From assembly GCA_033439265.1 (NCBI GenBank), contig JAVTVX010000011.1:9858590-9922589 (forward strand): a stretch of DNA of 64,000 bases, written 5' to 3'. The notes below the pieces were generated by a model that saw nothing but the letters and a program-made list of their open reading frames with translations, ran no database searches and was not told where the DNA came from. Made by a program: the position numbers and the translations under genes. This document shows, piece after piece, positions 38,603-48,798 of the stretch (position 1 is its first letter; every line of letters starts with the position of its first letter). The stretch comes from Dillenia suffruticosa (lineage: Eukaryota; Streptophyta; Magnoliopsida; Dilleniales; Dilleniaceae).

Positions 38603-38634
<32 letters not shown>

Positions 38635-39218
38635 AATTACAAAGATGTGAATGCCACACCTCCCTCCCTCGATAACCTCCCCTGGGGTACTAGAAATAGA
38701 CAGCTCAAATTAATGATAGCCATCTTGACTAGCTTTGTAGCCATTCCCATTAGTACACCAAAATCCCGTCACACGCAGGTCAATTTGATGTCAATCTGAA
38801 TTCAATGAACACTGAGGCAAACAGCAACATCATCATCGGCTACCCTGTCCCGACTTCCTTTCGTCATCCCAAACGTCATCATCTGTGGTCCTATTACTAA
38901 AATTTATATTAAAATTCGTTACTATATAAATTATAGTATTTAAACAAAATAAGTAAAAAAATCAGATATATTTAATTTCATTTATATTAATATATTTGAT
39001 TAAAATTTTTCATAAAATAGTTCAAATAGATATTAATCCTTATATATAGTACATTTATTTTTTAATTTATTTGATAAATTTACTATTACTCTTAAGACAT
39101 TAAGTATTTTATGCTTCTTTATAAAAAAAAAATTATTTTTAATATAAATTTATTTTTTTGTATAAAATATTGATTTTAAAGAGAGAAAAATGCTTACTTC
39201 ACTTTTGCGTAGGGTTGG
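38561..39218. promoter_or_regulatory. Upstream region of the glycosyltransferase gene
   Basis: This non-coding interval holds a (TA)n run at about 38608-38630 and a C-rich segment (cacctccctccctcgataacctcccctgg near 38658-38686). It is then AT-rich up to the TATA box. It is the likely distal promoter by position; I cannot assign factor-binding sites with confidence. Confidence 0.35.
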
Positions 39219-39227
39219 CTATAAAAT
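39219..39227 (+). promoter_or_regulatory. TATA box of UGT gene
   Basis: CTATAAAAT lies 94 bp before the ATG at 39321, a normal plant spacing allowing a 5' leader of roughly 60-70 nt. Confidence 0.65.
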
Positions 39228-39320
39228 CCCAAATCCGTGCGCTCAAAAAACCTAGAAAACAAATTACTAGGATACATAACAGCGAGCTCGTAGCCGAAAA
39301 ACACGAAAGCTGATTTGCAC

Positions 39321-40718
39321 ATGGCACAACCGGAGCCGCACATCCTGCTAGTCACGTACCCACTACAAGGCCACATCAATCCAGCTATTCAATTTGCCAA
39401 GCGCCTAATCTGTGCGGGCGTCACCGTCTCATTTGCCACAACCGTCTCTGCACGGCGCAGCATGAGCATGCTTCCAAAACCAAAGGGCTTGAGCCTCGTC
39501 ACTTTCTCAGACGGCTACGACGACGGGTTCAAAGCCGACGTCCATGACCGCAAACACTTCATGTCCAACATAAAGCGTTGCGGCTCCCAAACTCTCCGGG
39601 AGATCATCCTCTCCGAAGCCAACCAGGGACGCCCCATCACTTGCTTGATATACACACTCCTCCTCCCCTGGGCTGCAGATGTGGCACGTGACCTTCACGT
39701 GCCATCAGCTCTCCTTTGGATTCAACCAGCTACCGTACTTGACATCTACTACTACTACTTCAATGGCTACGAAGACGCCATAAGAGACACGAGCAAAGAC
39801 CCCTCGAGCTCTGTAAAGTTGCCGGGACTCTCACCACTTACTGCGCGTGACCTTCCCTCATTTGTGGTGGACTCAACCGCGTATGGTTTTGTCCTCGCAA
39901 CTGTTCAAGAGCTGCTGGAGGCCATTGCTAAGGAAGAAAATCCAAATGTTCTAGTGAACACATTTGATGCACTAGAGCCTGAAGCATTGATAGTCGTTGA
40001 TAAGCTCAAATTGATAGCCGTGGGACCGCTAATGCCCTCGGCTTTCATCGAGGATGGCACTGATCCCTCCGACACTTGCTTCGGTGGAGACCTTTTCCAA
40101 AAGTCCAACAATGACTACATGGAGTGGCTTGACTCCCAGGACATATCCTCAGTGATATACGTGTCGTTTGGAAGCATCTCTGTTTTGTCGAAGAAGCAGA
40201 TGGAGGAGATAGCGAAGGGTTTGCACGAAAGTAACCTTCCCTTCTTGTGGGTCATACGAGAAAAGAAAGATGGACAAGAAGAAGATATAGAAAGCATTAG
40301 TGAAGATCTCCAAATCAAGGGAAAGATAGTGCAGTGGTGTTCACAAGTGGAGGTGTTGAAACACCCTTCAGTGGGCTGCTTCTTGACGCACTGCGGTTGG
40401 AATTCGTCCTTGGAGAGTCTCGTGTCTGGGGTGCCCGTGGTGGCGTTTCCTCAGTGGACAGATCAAGGGACGAACGCCAAGCTCATCGAGGACGTGTGGA
40501 GGACTGGAGTGAGGGTTTCTGTGAATGATGAAGGGATTGTGGAAGGGGATGAGATTAAGAGGTGTTTGGATTTGGTAATGGGAGGAGAGATTGGGGTAGA
40601 GCTGAGACAGAATGCTAAGAAATGGAAGGATTTGGCCAGACAAGCTGTCAAATCAGGTGGATCTTCCTACATCAATCTCAATGCTTTTGTGGATGAGCTT
40701 AAACAAATTTGTCACTAG
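39321..40718 (+). CDS. UDP-glycosyltransferase, UGT75-like (family 1)
   Basis: An intact single-exon gene of 465 residues, normal length for plant family 1 glycosyltransferases, which move a sugar from a UDP-sugar to small acceptors in the cytosol. The start is the ATG at 39321; two codons upstream in frame are not ATG-initiated. The N-terminal TYPLQGHINP holds the expected catalytic His18. The 44-residue plant secondary product glycosyltransferase box spans residues 339-382, from WCSQVEVLKH through THCGWNSSLE to PQWTDQ; the final Gln382 favours UDP-glucose as donor. FSDGYDDGFK, LLWIQPATVLDIYYYYFNGY and VLVNTFDALEPEAL are typical of the UGT75 group, which includes anthocyanin 5-O- and crocetin/carboxyl glucosyltransferases. 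The usual partner Asp of the catalytic His is not obvious in IYTLLLPWAA, which I believe is normal for this group. The acceptor cannot be read from sequence. Codon use is far more GC-rich than the flanks, supporting a real gene. Confidence 0.95.
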   Translation: MAQPEPHILLVTYPLQGHINPAIQFAKRLICAGVTVSFATTVSARRSMSMLPKPKGLSLVTFSDGYDDGFKADVHDRKHFMSNIKRCGSQTLREIILSEANQGRPITCLIYTLLLPWAADVARDLHVPSALLWIQPATVLDIYYYYFNGYEDAIRDTSKDPSSSVKLPGLSPLTARDLPSFVVDSTAYGFVLATVQELLEAIAKEENPNVLVNTFDALEPEALIVVDKLKLIAVGPLMPSAFIEDGTDPSDTCFGGDLFQKSNNDYMEWLDSQDISSVIYVSFGSISVLSKKQMEEIAKGLHESNLPFLWVIREKKDGQEEDIESISEDLQIKGKIVQWCSQVEVLKHPSVGCFLTHCGWNSSLESLVSGVPVVAFPQWTDQGTNAKLIEDVWRTGVRVSVNDEGIVEGDEIKRCLDLVMGGEIGVELRQNAKKWKDLARQAVKSGGSSYINLNAFVDELKQICH

Positions 40719-40937
40719 GCTCTCTCTCGTGGCTGCAGTGTAGTGGGTCGTAGTGTAGTGGAGTCATTTACTACGGGAGGATCCTTTTTATAATTTTTTA
40801 TCGCTATTGCAACCTGGAGAGGGTAGTAATTTTCTCTCACTACTTCCTCTTCCTTCTCGTCAATTGTCTTTTAGAATTTCTAACGTATTACCGATGCTAA
40901 AAAATGATGATCAAAATTCTTCTTTAAGTATGTCACG

Positions 40938-40968
<31 letters not shown>

Positions 40969-41763
40969 ACAAATATACGCACGCATTAAATTTTTAACAC
41001 CAGATTAGATTTTATGAAGACACTCGAGTCTGGTGCCTTTACAAGGACTTTAAGTATGGCTATCAAATATTTAATGCGTTCCAACAGTAAATCATAAATA
41101 CTTACTTTTAAAAGTTTTGATCAAGCAAACAGGATATCTTTAACGTGACAAATGCTAGATATGGTGGGTAAGAAATAAGATTCAAAATGCAAAGGGATTA
41201 CCATGAAACAAAAGGATATGACCTATTGTCAGCTCCACAGCAATTGTCAGTTTGCCAAAAATTGACCAATATTTTTGGAGCGTCACTTTTTCTCGAAACC
41301 ACTCATTGTTTACAAACTTTAAAATTACCGAAAAAGTTTATTATAACATTATTTATTAGAAATTATTTTAATAACATGATGTTTTTCAATTTTAAATATG
41401 ACTATGGGCCTCGTAACCAAGCGCATTAAGATTTAGGCCTACTGGGCTCAGGCTGTGAGGAGGTCATATTCTTGTTGTTTTTTTCTTTTATCTAGGTTTA
41501 TTCATCTTTTTTTTTTTATTACTTTTTTGGTTTTTTTTTTTCTCACCGTCTCTATCTAGTCTCGAGTGTCGATTAATTCTCGATATCCGTTCTCATCCAC
41601 AAAGAAGGGAATATATTGGGGTGCCTCGAGGCGGTCATAGTTTCAGAATTATAAAAATTAAAATAAAAAATAATAAAAAATATTGGGGTCTTTTAATTAT
41701 GAAAATTAAACTTAGAAATCATCGGTTCTTAAAAATACTTCTTAATCTTAAAAATCATCGCTT
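40719..41763. other. 3' flank of UGT and non-genic stretch
   Basis: The start of the 3' UTR lies here. A hairpin is possible at about 40999-41036, where acaccaga pairs with tctggtgc. I see no canonical AATAAA close to the stop, so the poly(A) site is not assigned. Long T runs occur at 40937-40952 and 41507-41540. Near 41719-41766 the words aaatcatcg.ttc are directly repeated just outside the viral end. Confidence 0.45.
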
Positions 41764-41995
41764 CCAAAAGGGGACAGAACACGAAAACAGAAACAATAAG
41801 AAATATTAATTAAAAGGAAAATTGTATGAAAACACTAAATTGTATAAGGTAGATAAAACTTACAGAAATTATGGAAATTCCTTAAAAACTTTTATTACAT
41901 ACTTGAAAATTTTACAAAAGTTTGTACAAAGAGGAACCCTAAAAACACTCTATATATTTGTTATACACTTGATGCTTATTATAATAGATTTTGTT

Positions 41996-42008
41996 GGCTT
42001 ATATAGAC
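41996..42008 (-). promoter_or_regulatory. Viral TATA box, copy 1
   Basis: The minus strand reads GTCTATATAAGCC, the same 13 bases as in copy 3 (57977-57989). It is followed within about 140 nt by aataaaa. The position after the last viral ORF fits the promoter of the pregenomic RNA, as in other caulimovirids. Confidence 0.6.
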
Positions 42009-42598
42009 AAATTATAAACTGTAATACATAAATTGTGAAGTCTGAATTAGGTTGTAGGATTGTTGTTGAGTCATATTCAATCATGGCTGCTTTTTGAAAA
42101 GCTTGGTTTTTGCTGAAAGTTGTTTCGTCTTAATCTTCTTTTGTCAAAAGTGGTTGATGATAATTGTCCTTCTTTTTACTTAGCTTGCTTTTGTCTGTCA
42201 TTTATCTTTTACCAATGTGGATAAGTTCTTCTTTGTCTGAGGTTGATTGGTGAGATGACACTAGTTGTTGGTGAGTCATCATTGGAGCTGATGCTAGGTG
42301 GTGAGTCACTATCCGAGCTTGTAGATAACCATTCTTGTAAGTTGACAGGAATCGAGTCTGGTCTTTCTTGAATTTGCCGATTGTCAACTGATGGATTGTC
42401 TTGTAGAATGATGAGATAGAGGTAATAATGTAGATGTCCCCATTCCTTGATGATTTCTTCTTGTGAATGATTTCTTTCAATATTTTCTTTCCACTATTTT
42501 AAAATTGTTTTCCTTAAATATTTTTTGAGAACTTGTTTTGTGATGGCCAAATGGATATTTGCCTTATTTTTTATTTGATCCATTTTGATTATGTCTGG

Positions 42599-42868
42599 TC
42601 AGTCTATGTCCATGTCAATTCCAATTGCCACTTCCAAGTTTAGGTAAATATTATCATGTCGGTTGAGTAGGTGAAACACACTAGTTCGTTGATTTTTAAA
42701 TTGTTCTTCTATCTTTTGATATTTTAATTCTTCTTTTAGATAATTAATTTGATTTGTCATTTTTGTAGTAGTATCGATTTTGTAAAATATTGAATTAGTT
42801 TCTATTAATTGAATTTCCTTTCTTCTTATTGGATTTGAGAATTTAAATATGATTTCTTTTCCTAACAT
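42599..42868 (-). pseudogene. Chimeric viral frame across the copy 1 deletion
   Basis: An 89-codon frame starts at an ATG. The first ~56 residues (MLGKEIIFKF..., ...LKYQKIEEQ) match the post-protease segment at 61331-61632 of copy 3. The rest (FKNQRTSVFHLLNRHDN...) matches copy 3 near 58585-58690. The frame is therefore a deletion by-product, not a viral gene. Confidence 0.75.
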
Positions 42869-43195
42869 ATTAATATATATGCCTGTGAATCTACTTGTAA
42901 AGGATAAATTCGTGTGATAAATGATATTCTTAATATCATTTCATTCACTATATCTTCAACAATCATAAATATATTTTGAAAACAATAATTTTGATTACAA
43001 ATATAAATATTGTTTAGTTTGTATTCTACATTTAGTGTTGTGGAATTTGCTAACAACAATTTTTCTTTTGTTCTAGTGCAATATTTTGTCGGTATGAGTC
43101 CTGATTTTATGCAGTTTAATTCTATTCCTGAATCTACTTAAACATTTGTAGTTAAACTAAAATTGTCTTATATTTTTAATGTAACTTGTATATAC

Positions 43196-45499
43196 TGTCA
43201 TGCCTCGAATCGGGGTCATGAACAGTCGCCCGTTACTCTAGATGCCGGCTATATTTTTATAGAAAATCAGATAGAATCTTCTCATATTTCGGAAGTCTTC
43301 CAGATATAATTTGACCTGTATATCAACATTCATCCTGTAAAATAAATAAATGGCTATCCCGACCTCTCCAAAATCAACTAATGCCACAACCAATATCCAA
43401 AACAATGCAAGTCGGCCGGGTACGTAACCCCATGCATTACATCATCTTGTCAGCAGGGCATATAGCCCCATGTATCGTAACATAATTTCGGCCGGGCGTA
43501 TAGTCCAAATAGTACATGTAAATACATTTAAAATTACATGCCAATACAGTAGAAGTATTAAAATACGTCAAAATGTTAAAAAGAATGACACAATATTCGA
43601 TTATCAAACTCATGGATGCAGATCAATAAAATCAACAGTTGGAACTCTCCAATGGTCACAAAAATATGTCTATCAAAATCCAAAAATTTAGTTTTCATAT
43701 GTATAGAAATCATGTCGTTTGAAAATCGGTAAAATATGATTTGTCAATCAATAGAAGATGTCAAAGTTCCACTCACCGTTCTAAGGAGGGTGGTCACTCT
43801 TTATTTTCAAAACAAATCCAATCTGACTCATCGAATCTCCAAAAAGATCAACCTAATCAGATCATCACAATTTAACATCAAATTTCAAGTATTATAGGGT
43901 TTATTCATTTTTCCTAAGTTTGTACAAACCTTAACTCTTCAATTTATGAATACACTCTAATGTCATCAGTTGCATTTCATTTATAAACAATTAACGTACC
44001 TTTAAACCAAGTCAAATTCAACCTTAAAACCACTTAAGGTCTGAAATAAGTCTTAAAATAAATAATTTTCCTATAAGATGAAATATTTTTAAAAATCTTA
44101 CACTTTTCGATTCCCATCCAAATGTTTCAAGCCATATGTCATTTTCAAGGTATATGAGTTTATTTTCATAATATGGAGATCGTATTTAAATTGCCTATAA
44201 GTAAAATAATTTATAATGAGAAAGGTTATATCAACCCTTGAACTCAAATCTCAATTTTCGACTATTTTCATGCATATGTCAATTTAAACTCCAAGGGAAA
44301 CTATTCAAATCAACTTAATTTGATTCTATCATTCTGAGCAGTCCCATTTCATATAAATTCCCACACTTAACCAATAAACTGCATATAATATCTGAAAATG
44401 TATTCAGTGAGAATATAGTTTACTTTCTAGCATATACGAGACTTCTTATCTTAAATTTATCCCAAATTTGATAATCAAATCGAATGGGTCCGAAATCACT
44501 CACCTAGGGTTTTCTTTTCGAATTGCAGACCTTTATCCGAATGTCTCCTTGATCACTCCAAGATCTGAAATGCTATTTATCAATACAGAGTTTATTAGTT
44601 AGGTTCAAACACTTAGATCGGAAGTAAAACCCTAAGTCAGTTACCTGCGTGGAGGTTCGTGGGCTGTCACGGGCTCACGGGCCATCGCGGGTCATCATGG
44701 GCTCATGGGTTCGCTGGTCAACGAGCCAGTGGGCTTCGGCTAGCTGGCTCGCTAGTCTGCGGGCCGGCAGGCCGGCGAGCTGATGGGCCTGCGGTTGATG
44801 GGCTTGCGGGCCGGCAGTGGCTCGCGTGCCGCAGTAGCTTGTTGGCTAGTACACGCCCGTGTGCTGGTACGCTTTCGTGCGCTGCGCTGGTGCGCGCTCA
44901 TGCATTGCACTGGTGCGCGCTCATTCGTTAGTGTGTGCTCGTGCGCTAGTGCGCTCATGCGCTAGTGCGTTCGTGCACGCCCATGGCCTAGCTCGCACTC
45001 GCGTGCTCTTGCTTGTGCTATAACGCGCTGGCGGGAGGACTCGCTGTGGCTCGATCGCGTGCAAAGGCGCTCGGTTGCGCTTGCGGAGGCTTGTGGGAGG
45101 AGGGAGCAGCGGCGGTAGGTGGTGGAAGGGAGAGAGATCGCGAGCAATTGCGAGCAATCGCGAGCAATCGCGAGAGGGAGAGACTATGAGAGAGAAACTG
45201 AGAGGGAAAGAAGAAGAAGAAGAAGAAGAAGAAGAAGAAGAAGAAGGAGGAGGAGGAGGAGGATGAGGAGAAGATGAAGGTGGTGGCTGTTGGCGGTGGC
45301 GGAGGAAGGCGCGGCGCGGGAGAAGAACAGTCGGGTAGGGGTAGAGAGAGAGAGAGATGAGAGGGAGACAAAGAGACGGGATGAGAGAGAAGGGGAATTA
45401 GGGTTTCATCCTAATTCCTTGGGGACGCAGCGTTTTGAAGCAAAATGTTGTGTCTCCTTCCCACTGTTTTTTTTTCTTTTTTCTTGTGTCGGTGTTACA
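43196..45499 (-). repeat. Gypsy 3' LTR (2304 bp, 926-bp deletion)
   Basis: The plus strand runs from TGTCATGCCTCG to GGTGTTACA. Compared with the other LTR it lacks the equivalent of 49017-49942; the junction at 43408-43411 is caag, which also ends both sides of the missing segment, so it is a microhomology deletion. It contains a GC-rich island (about 44645-45075) with gggctcacgggcc/gtgcgctcatgcg-type phrases and a (GAA)n run at about 45207-45246. Frames over these are artefacts. Confidence 0.95.
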
Positions 45500-45530
45500 T
45501 TTTCTAACCCCCTAAAAATAAGTTTCATTC
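45500..45530 (-). other. Gypsy polypurine tract region
   Basis: The minus strand reads tttttagggggttagaaaa just before the 3' LTR start TGTAACAC, the expected place for the plus-strand primer. Confidence 0.65.
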
Positions 45531-45693
45531 TCGAAACTAAAAGAAAGCAATACACTAAACAAGTGGGGGTACTGTCTCCTAATAGTCTCCTCAGGCTCCC
45601 AGATCTTCTCCTAGACTTGGTCACTCCTCCACAAAACTCTGACCAATGAAACTTTTTTGCTCCGCAGCTTTCTGACCTTTCGATCTAGAATAG

Positions 45694-46020
45694 CTACATA
45701 TTAAGCTGGAATACTAAGGTCCTCTCTAACTGGCCATCCGTCGTCAGTCGTTGTTTGAGCTCCTGAAAGCTCGTCTCACAACGATCGTCCCATAAGAACT
45801 TGACGTCCTTCATATCAGTCTGGAAAGTGGAGCAGCGATCCGGGAGAATCTTTCTACGAACCGCCGATAACTCCCCGCAAGACCAAGGAAACTCTGCACC
45901 TCGGTCATTGTCTGTGGCTGCTGGTGTGTTGGCCAGCCCAAATGACATGACCACGAACTCGTAATGTCTATATCGGATACGGAATGCGGTCTTGGGCACA
46001 TCCTCAGCCCTGATCCGCAA
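45694..46020 (-). pseudogene. Gypsy reverse transcriptase fragment with palm deleted
   Basis: It starts in the RT fingers/palm ([20 protein letters not shown], then [12 protein letters not shown]) and then jumps. In the overlapping frame 45810-46001 the text is [20 protein letters not shown], the RT connection segment, and [19 protein letters not shown] follows. About 100 residues including the catalytic Y.DD box are missing between NTPA and TMTEVQ. Nothing of RNase H or integrase follows before the LTR. Confidence 0.85.
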
Positions 46021-46890
46021 TAATGATATCCAGATTGAAGATCAATCTTCGAGAAAAAACGCGCACCCTGGAACTACTCAAATAAATCATCAATATGCGG
46101 TAGAGGGTAACGATTCTTGATAGAAACCTTATTTAACTGCCTATAGTTCACACACAATCGTAGAATCCCGTCCTTCTTCTTCATGAATAATACTGGAGCA
46201 CCCTACGGCGAAGTGCTCGGACAGATTAAACCCTTGTCCAGCAATTCTTGTAACTGGATCGTGAGCTCTCTAAACTCAGCTGGCGCCATTCTGTATGGCG
46301 AAGTAGGTATGGAAGTAGTCCATGGAGCTAAGTTAATCTCGAAATCAAACTCCCAAACTGGTGGTAGTCCAGGTAGCTTCTCGGGAAATACATCTGGAAA
46401 CTCTTGTACTACTAGGACCTCTTCAAGCCTCGGCCCCTCCACAATGGTGGTAATAACATGAGCCAGGAATGCCATGCACCCTAGGCATATCAATCTCCTG
46501 GCTTTCATCACCGATACAACACAGCGAGGTAACACTCGCCCGTCACCTGGGAACCTCAACAACGGCTCCTCGGGTCTCCAAAACTCCACTTCTTTGGTGA
46601 AGCAATCTACTGAGACTCTATGCATGCTTAGCCAATCCATCCTTAGGATGGCATCGAAATTTGTCATTTCAATTGGAATCAAATCTGCCTCGAGTATTGA
46701 ATCTCTGACCATGACCGTACTCCTTCTGTAGACGGAATCTCTAAGTATCTGTTCACCGAGAGGAGTAATGACCAATATCTCCTCATCAAGTGGCGACAAA
46801 GCCTTACCCAACCTGTGGGCAAAAGACGCTTCTCACATATGAATAGTTCGACACGGTGTCAATAAGGATACGAGCATCGACTCCCCATAT
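46021..46890 (-). pseudogene. Gypsy protease and start of RT, decayed
   Basis: The 202-codon frame at 46203-46811 shows the retropepsin flap and C-terminal region (ILRMDWLSMHRVSVDC, where the family has ILGMDWL) followed by VVQEFPDVFPEKLPGLPP and YRMAPAEFRELTIQLQELLD. These are the protease-RT linker and RT N-terminus of plant gypsy elements. Upstream at about 46845-46865 the active site reads IDTVSNYSYV; the expected D-S/T-G has Val for Gly. A stop separates it from the longer frame. The RT N-terminus continues below 46203 with further stops. Confidence 0.85.
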
Positions 46891-47095
46891 TTTCATAACT
46901 CTTATTGTGAGAAAATAAAAAAGATCTGTTGATAAATATGGAAAGATATATGCTTACATATATATATATATATATCAAAATATATGTACAAACCAACATA
47001 GTTAAGCCTCTAAGGCTTTAATTAGTGATGGTTCTCAAAAGAAAGTACATGGAACATTTCTAAACGTGGGGATCGGTGGGAGGAGTACTAATAAT
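46891..47095. other. AT-rich insert between gypsy gag and protease
   Basis: An AT-rich segment with a (TA)n run at about 46958-46975 in an otherwise GC-balanced coding region. It has no similarity to gag or pol that I can see, and is probably a later insertion or a non-coding spacer. Confidence 0.4.
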
Positions 47096-48545
47096 CACGT
47101 CAGGATTCGCCTGAGCATCCTCCTATATCATGGAGTATACACGGGCCTGTGTCCTTTGTTGCTGTTGGAATGGTCTTGGCACTATGTTGCTCCAGACTGC
47201 TATCCGTGAAGCGGTGTGACTCGAGTGTGCAGGTGCTCCCTGCTGTCCTCCTCGGGGAACACTCGAGTGTCCTGTAGCTATCTGACCACCCAATCACAAC
47301 TCGGGGCAAGCGCTCCTAATGTGTCCTAGCTTCCCATACCGGAAGCATGTAACAGGCATCCCATACTCTCTAAAAGGGTGGTGTCTACCACATCGGCGGC
47401 AAAAGGGGTGCCGCTAATCTGAAATCTGAGTAGTGGTACTAGGGGCCCGTGCTCTAAATCCCTGAGATCGTGATCCCTGTCCAGGATGTACTTGTCTCGG
47501 CTGAGAAAAGCCTTCTTGATATCCTGAACTCCTACCCTTCTTCGAGCCCTGGCTCGAAGAAGCCCCATATCTCTTATTCCTTAGCTCTCTGTTCTCCCGC
47601 TGTTTGCCCTCAGCACGGACGATCTCCTCCACCCTAAGTGCTGAGTCCACTATCTCCGCAAAGGAGAGACTAGGAGTCACTGTCATATACCTCCTGATGT
47701 TCAAGTTGAGGCCGTTCTCAAACTTGAACCGTAACTGCTTTGGCATTGCCAAGTCTGGAACAAAAGTAGCTAGTCACCTCAACTCCATCTCATACTCTGT
47801 CACTGTCCTGGTTCCCTGTCGCAAGTGTAGAAACTTTGCCCTCTTGCAATTCTGCTAGAACTCAGAGAAGTACCTGTGATTGAACTCCTGTAGGAAGTCC
47901 TCCCATTGCAGCGGCTTGGTAACATCGTCACAAATCGCCTCCCACTAAATGAGGGCATCACCATCTAAAAGTCTCTTTGCTATCTGAAGCCAATAGTCCT
48001 CGCTCAACCCCAGATCAGTCAAAATTTTGTGGGTGTGGTTGATCCAGTGCTTCGCTGCTGTGGGATTACCCGTTCCCGCGAACTCCGTGCAGCATAACTG
48101 CCTCGCCTCCTTCACCAACTGGGTGAGCTCGTGAATACGCCTCAAGGTGGAGAAGTTAGTGTTACTAGGTCCTGAAACAATGGAATGACCAACAACTGGG
48201 GTTGATCTGGTATAACTGAAGGTGGCACAGCCGTAAGAGTCGGCGCGGCCATCGGTACTGGTGGAGGTGGCACGGCCGTAGGAGTCAGCACTATCGTCGG
48301 TGGTGGTGAGGGTGGCATCTGAATCCCGTGGGAGGTGTACCACTCATACACTTGCTTAAACCCCTCAAGGGACGTGGTGGAATCTCGGCTGGAGTAGCCG
48401 GCTGAGTAGGCGCTGCAGGGGGCACCCGTGAAGAGGAAGCAACCTCAGGTACTCCAAAGGTCTCAGGTCCCCTCGAAGGGTCAGGCACTTGAGGAGTCTT
48501 GGGTAGCGCAAGTCTAGCTTCGCGTCCCGATGGTCTACCTCATCT
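47096..48545 (-). pseudogene. Gypsy gag, decayed
   Basis: Minus-strand segments show a Pro-rich N-terminus (48291-48488) and the retrotransposon gag domain (EFAGTGNPTAAKHWINHTHK, then LSEDYWLQIAKRLLDGDALI, 47945-48130). LRFKFENGLNLNIRRYMT and SFAEIVDSALRVEEIV follow (about 47600-47752). A zinc knuckle at about 47310-47355 reads CFRYGKLGHIRSAC, in which the second Cys is Tyr. In-frame stops include TAG at 47945-47947. No continuous frame exists. Gag would coat the element RNA. Confidence 0.8.
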
Positions 48546-48778
48546 AGGTGACATAATTCTGCAAAGAGAGAATTTTTTCATTAGATATAATTCTAGAGTT
48601 TGGTATGATTGAACAATTAGGGTTAGTTACATAGTAACTAACCCCCTAAAATGAATGAAATTATTGGTCTACGACTATATAGGGGACTTTAAATGACTGT
48701 ATGAAACTCTCTAATGCATTGAGGACTTTTAAATGTACTTGGGAATACTTTCATTACTATCCTTTCTTTAACCAACCT

Positions 48779-48791
48779 GGCTTTGATACCA
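48779..48791 (-). other. Gypsy primer binding site
   Basis: The minus strand reads TGGTATCAAAGCC, seven bases after the 5' LTR. It resembles the initiator tRNA-Met site TGGTATCAGAGC with one difference. Confidence 0.75.
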
Positions 48792-48798
48792 ACCGAAT

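Larger units (their letters stand above)
41764..43195 (-). mobile_element. Endogenous caulimovirid copy 1, 3' part (internally deleted)
   Basis: Read on the minus strand, this continues from 51951-52223 on the other side of the gypsy element. It has the protease-proximal region (43195 to about 42710), a deletion, then the end of the downstream ORF and the viral promoter/leader region. The protease D-S-G site is present at 43126-43134, but a TAA sits two codons before it (43138-43140). At about 42702-42712 the protease region is joined directly to sequence that in copy 3 lies about 2.8 kb further on (58690), so RT and RNase H are missing. The join shares aattgttctt with both parent sites. A caulimovirid is a DNA virus replicating by reverse transcription; this integrated copy is defective. 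Confidence 0.85.

Noticed and set aside
40334..40651. Open frames overlapping the UGT C-terminal half
   Set aside because: Shadows of the GC-richer glycosyltransferase gene in other frames.
44659..44965. Gly/Arg/Leu-rich frames in the left gypsy LTR
   Set aside because: Tandem GC-rich phrases give open frames in several phases; no recognisable protein.
45075..45266. Glu/Gly-rich open frames over the LTR GAA run
   Set aside because: Produced by a (GAA)n microsatellite within the gypsy LTR; no domain, and the same artefact appears in the partner LTR.
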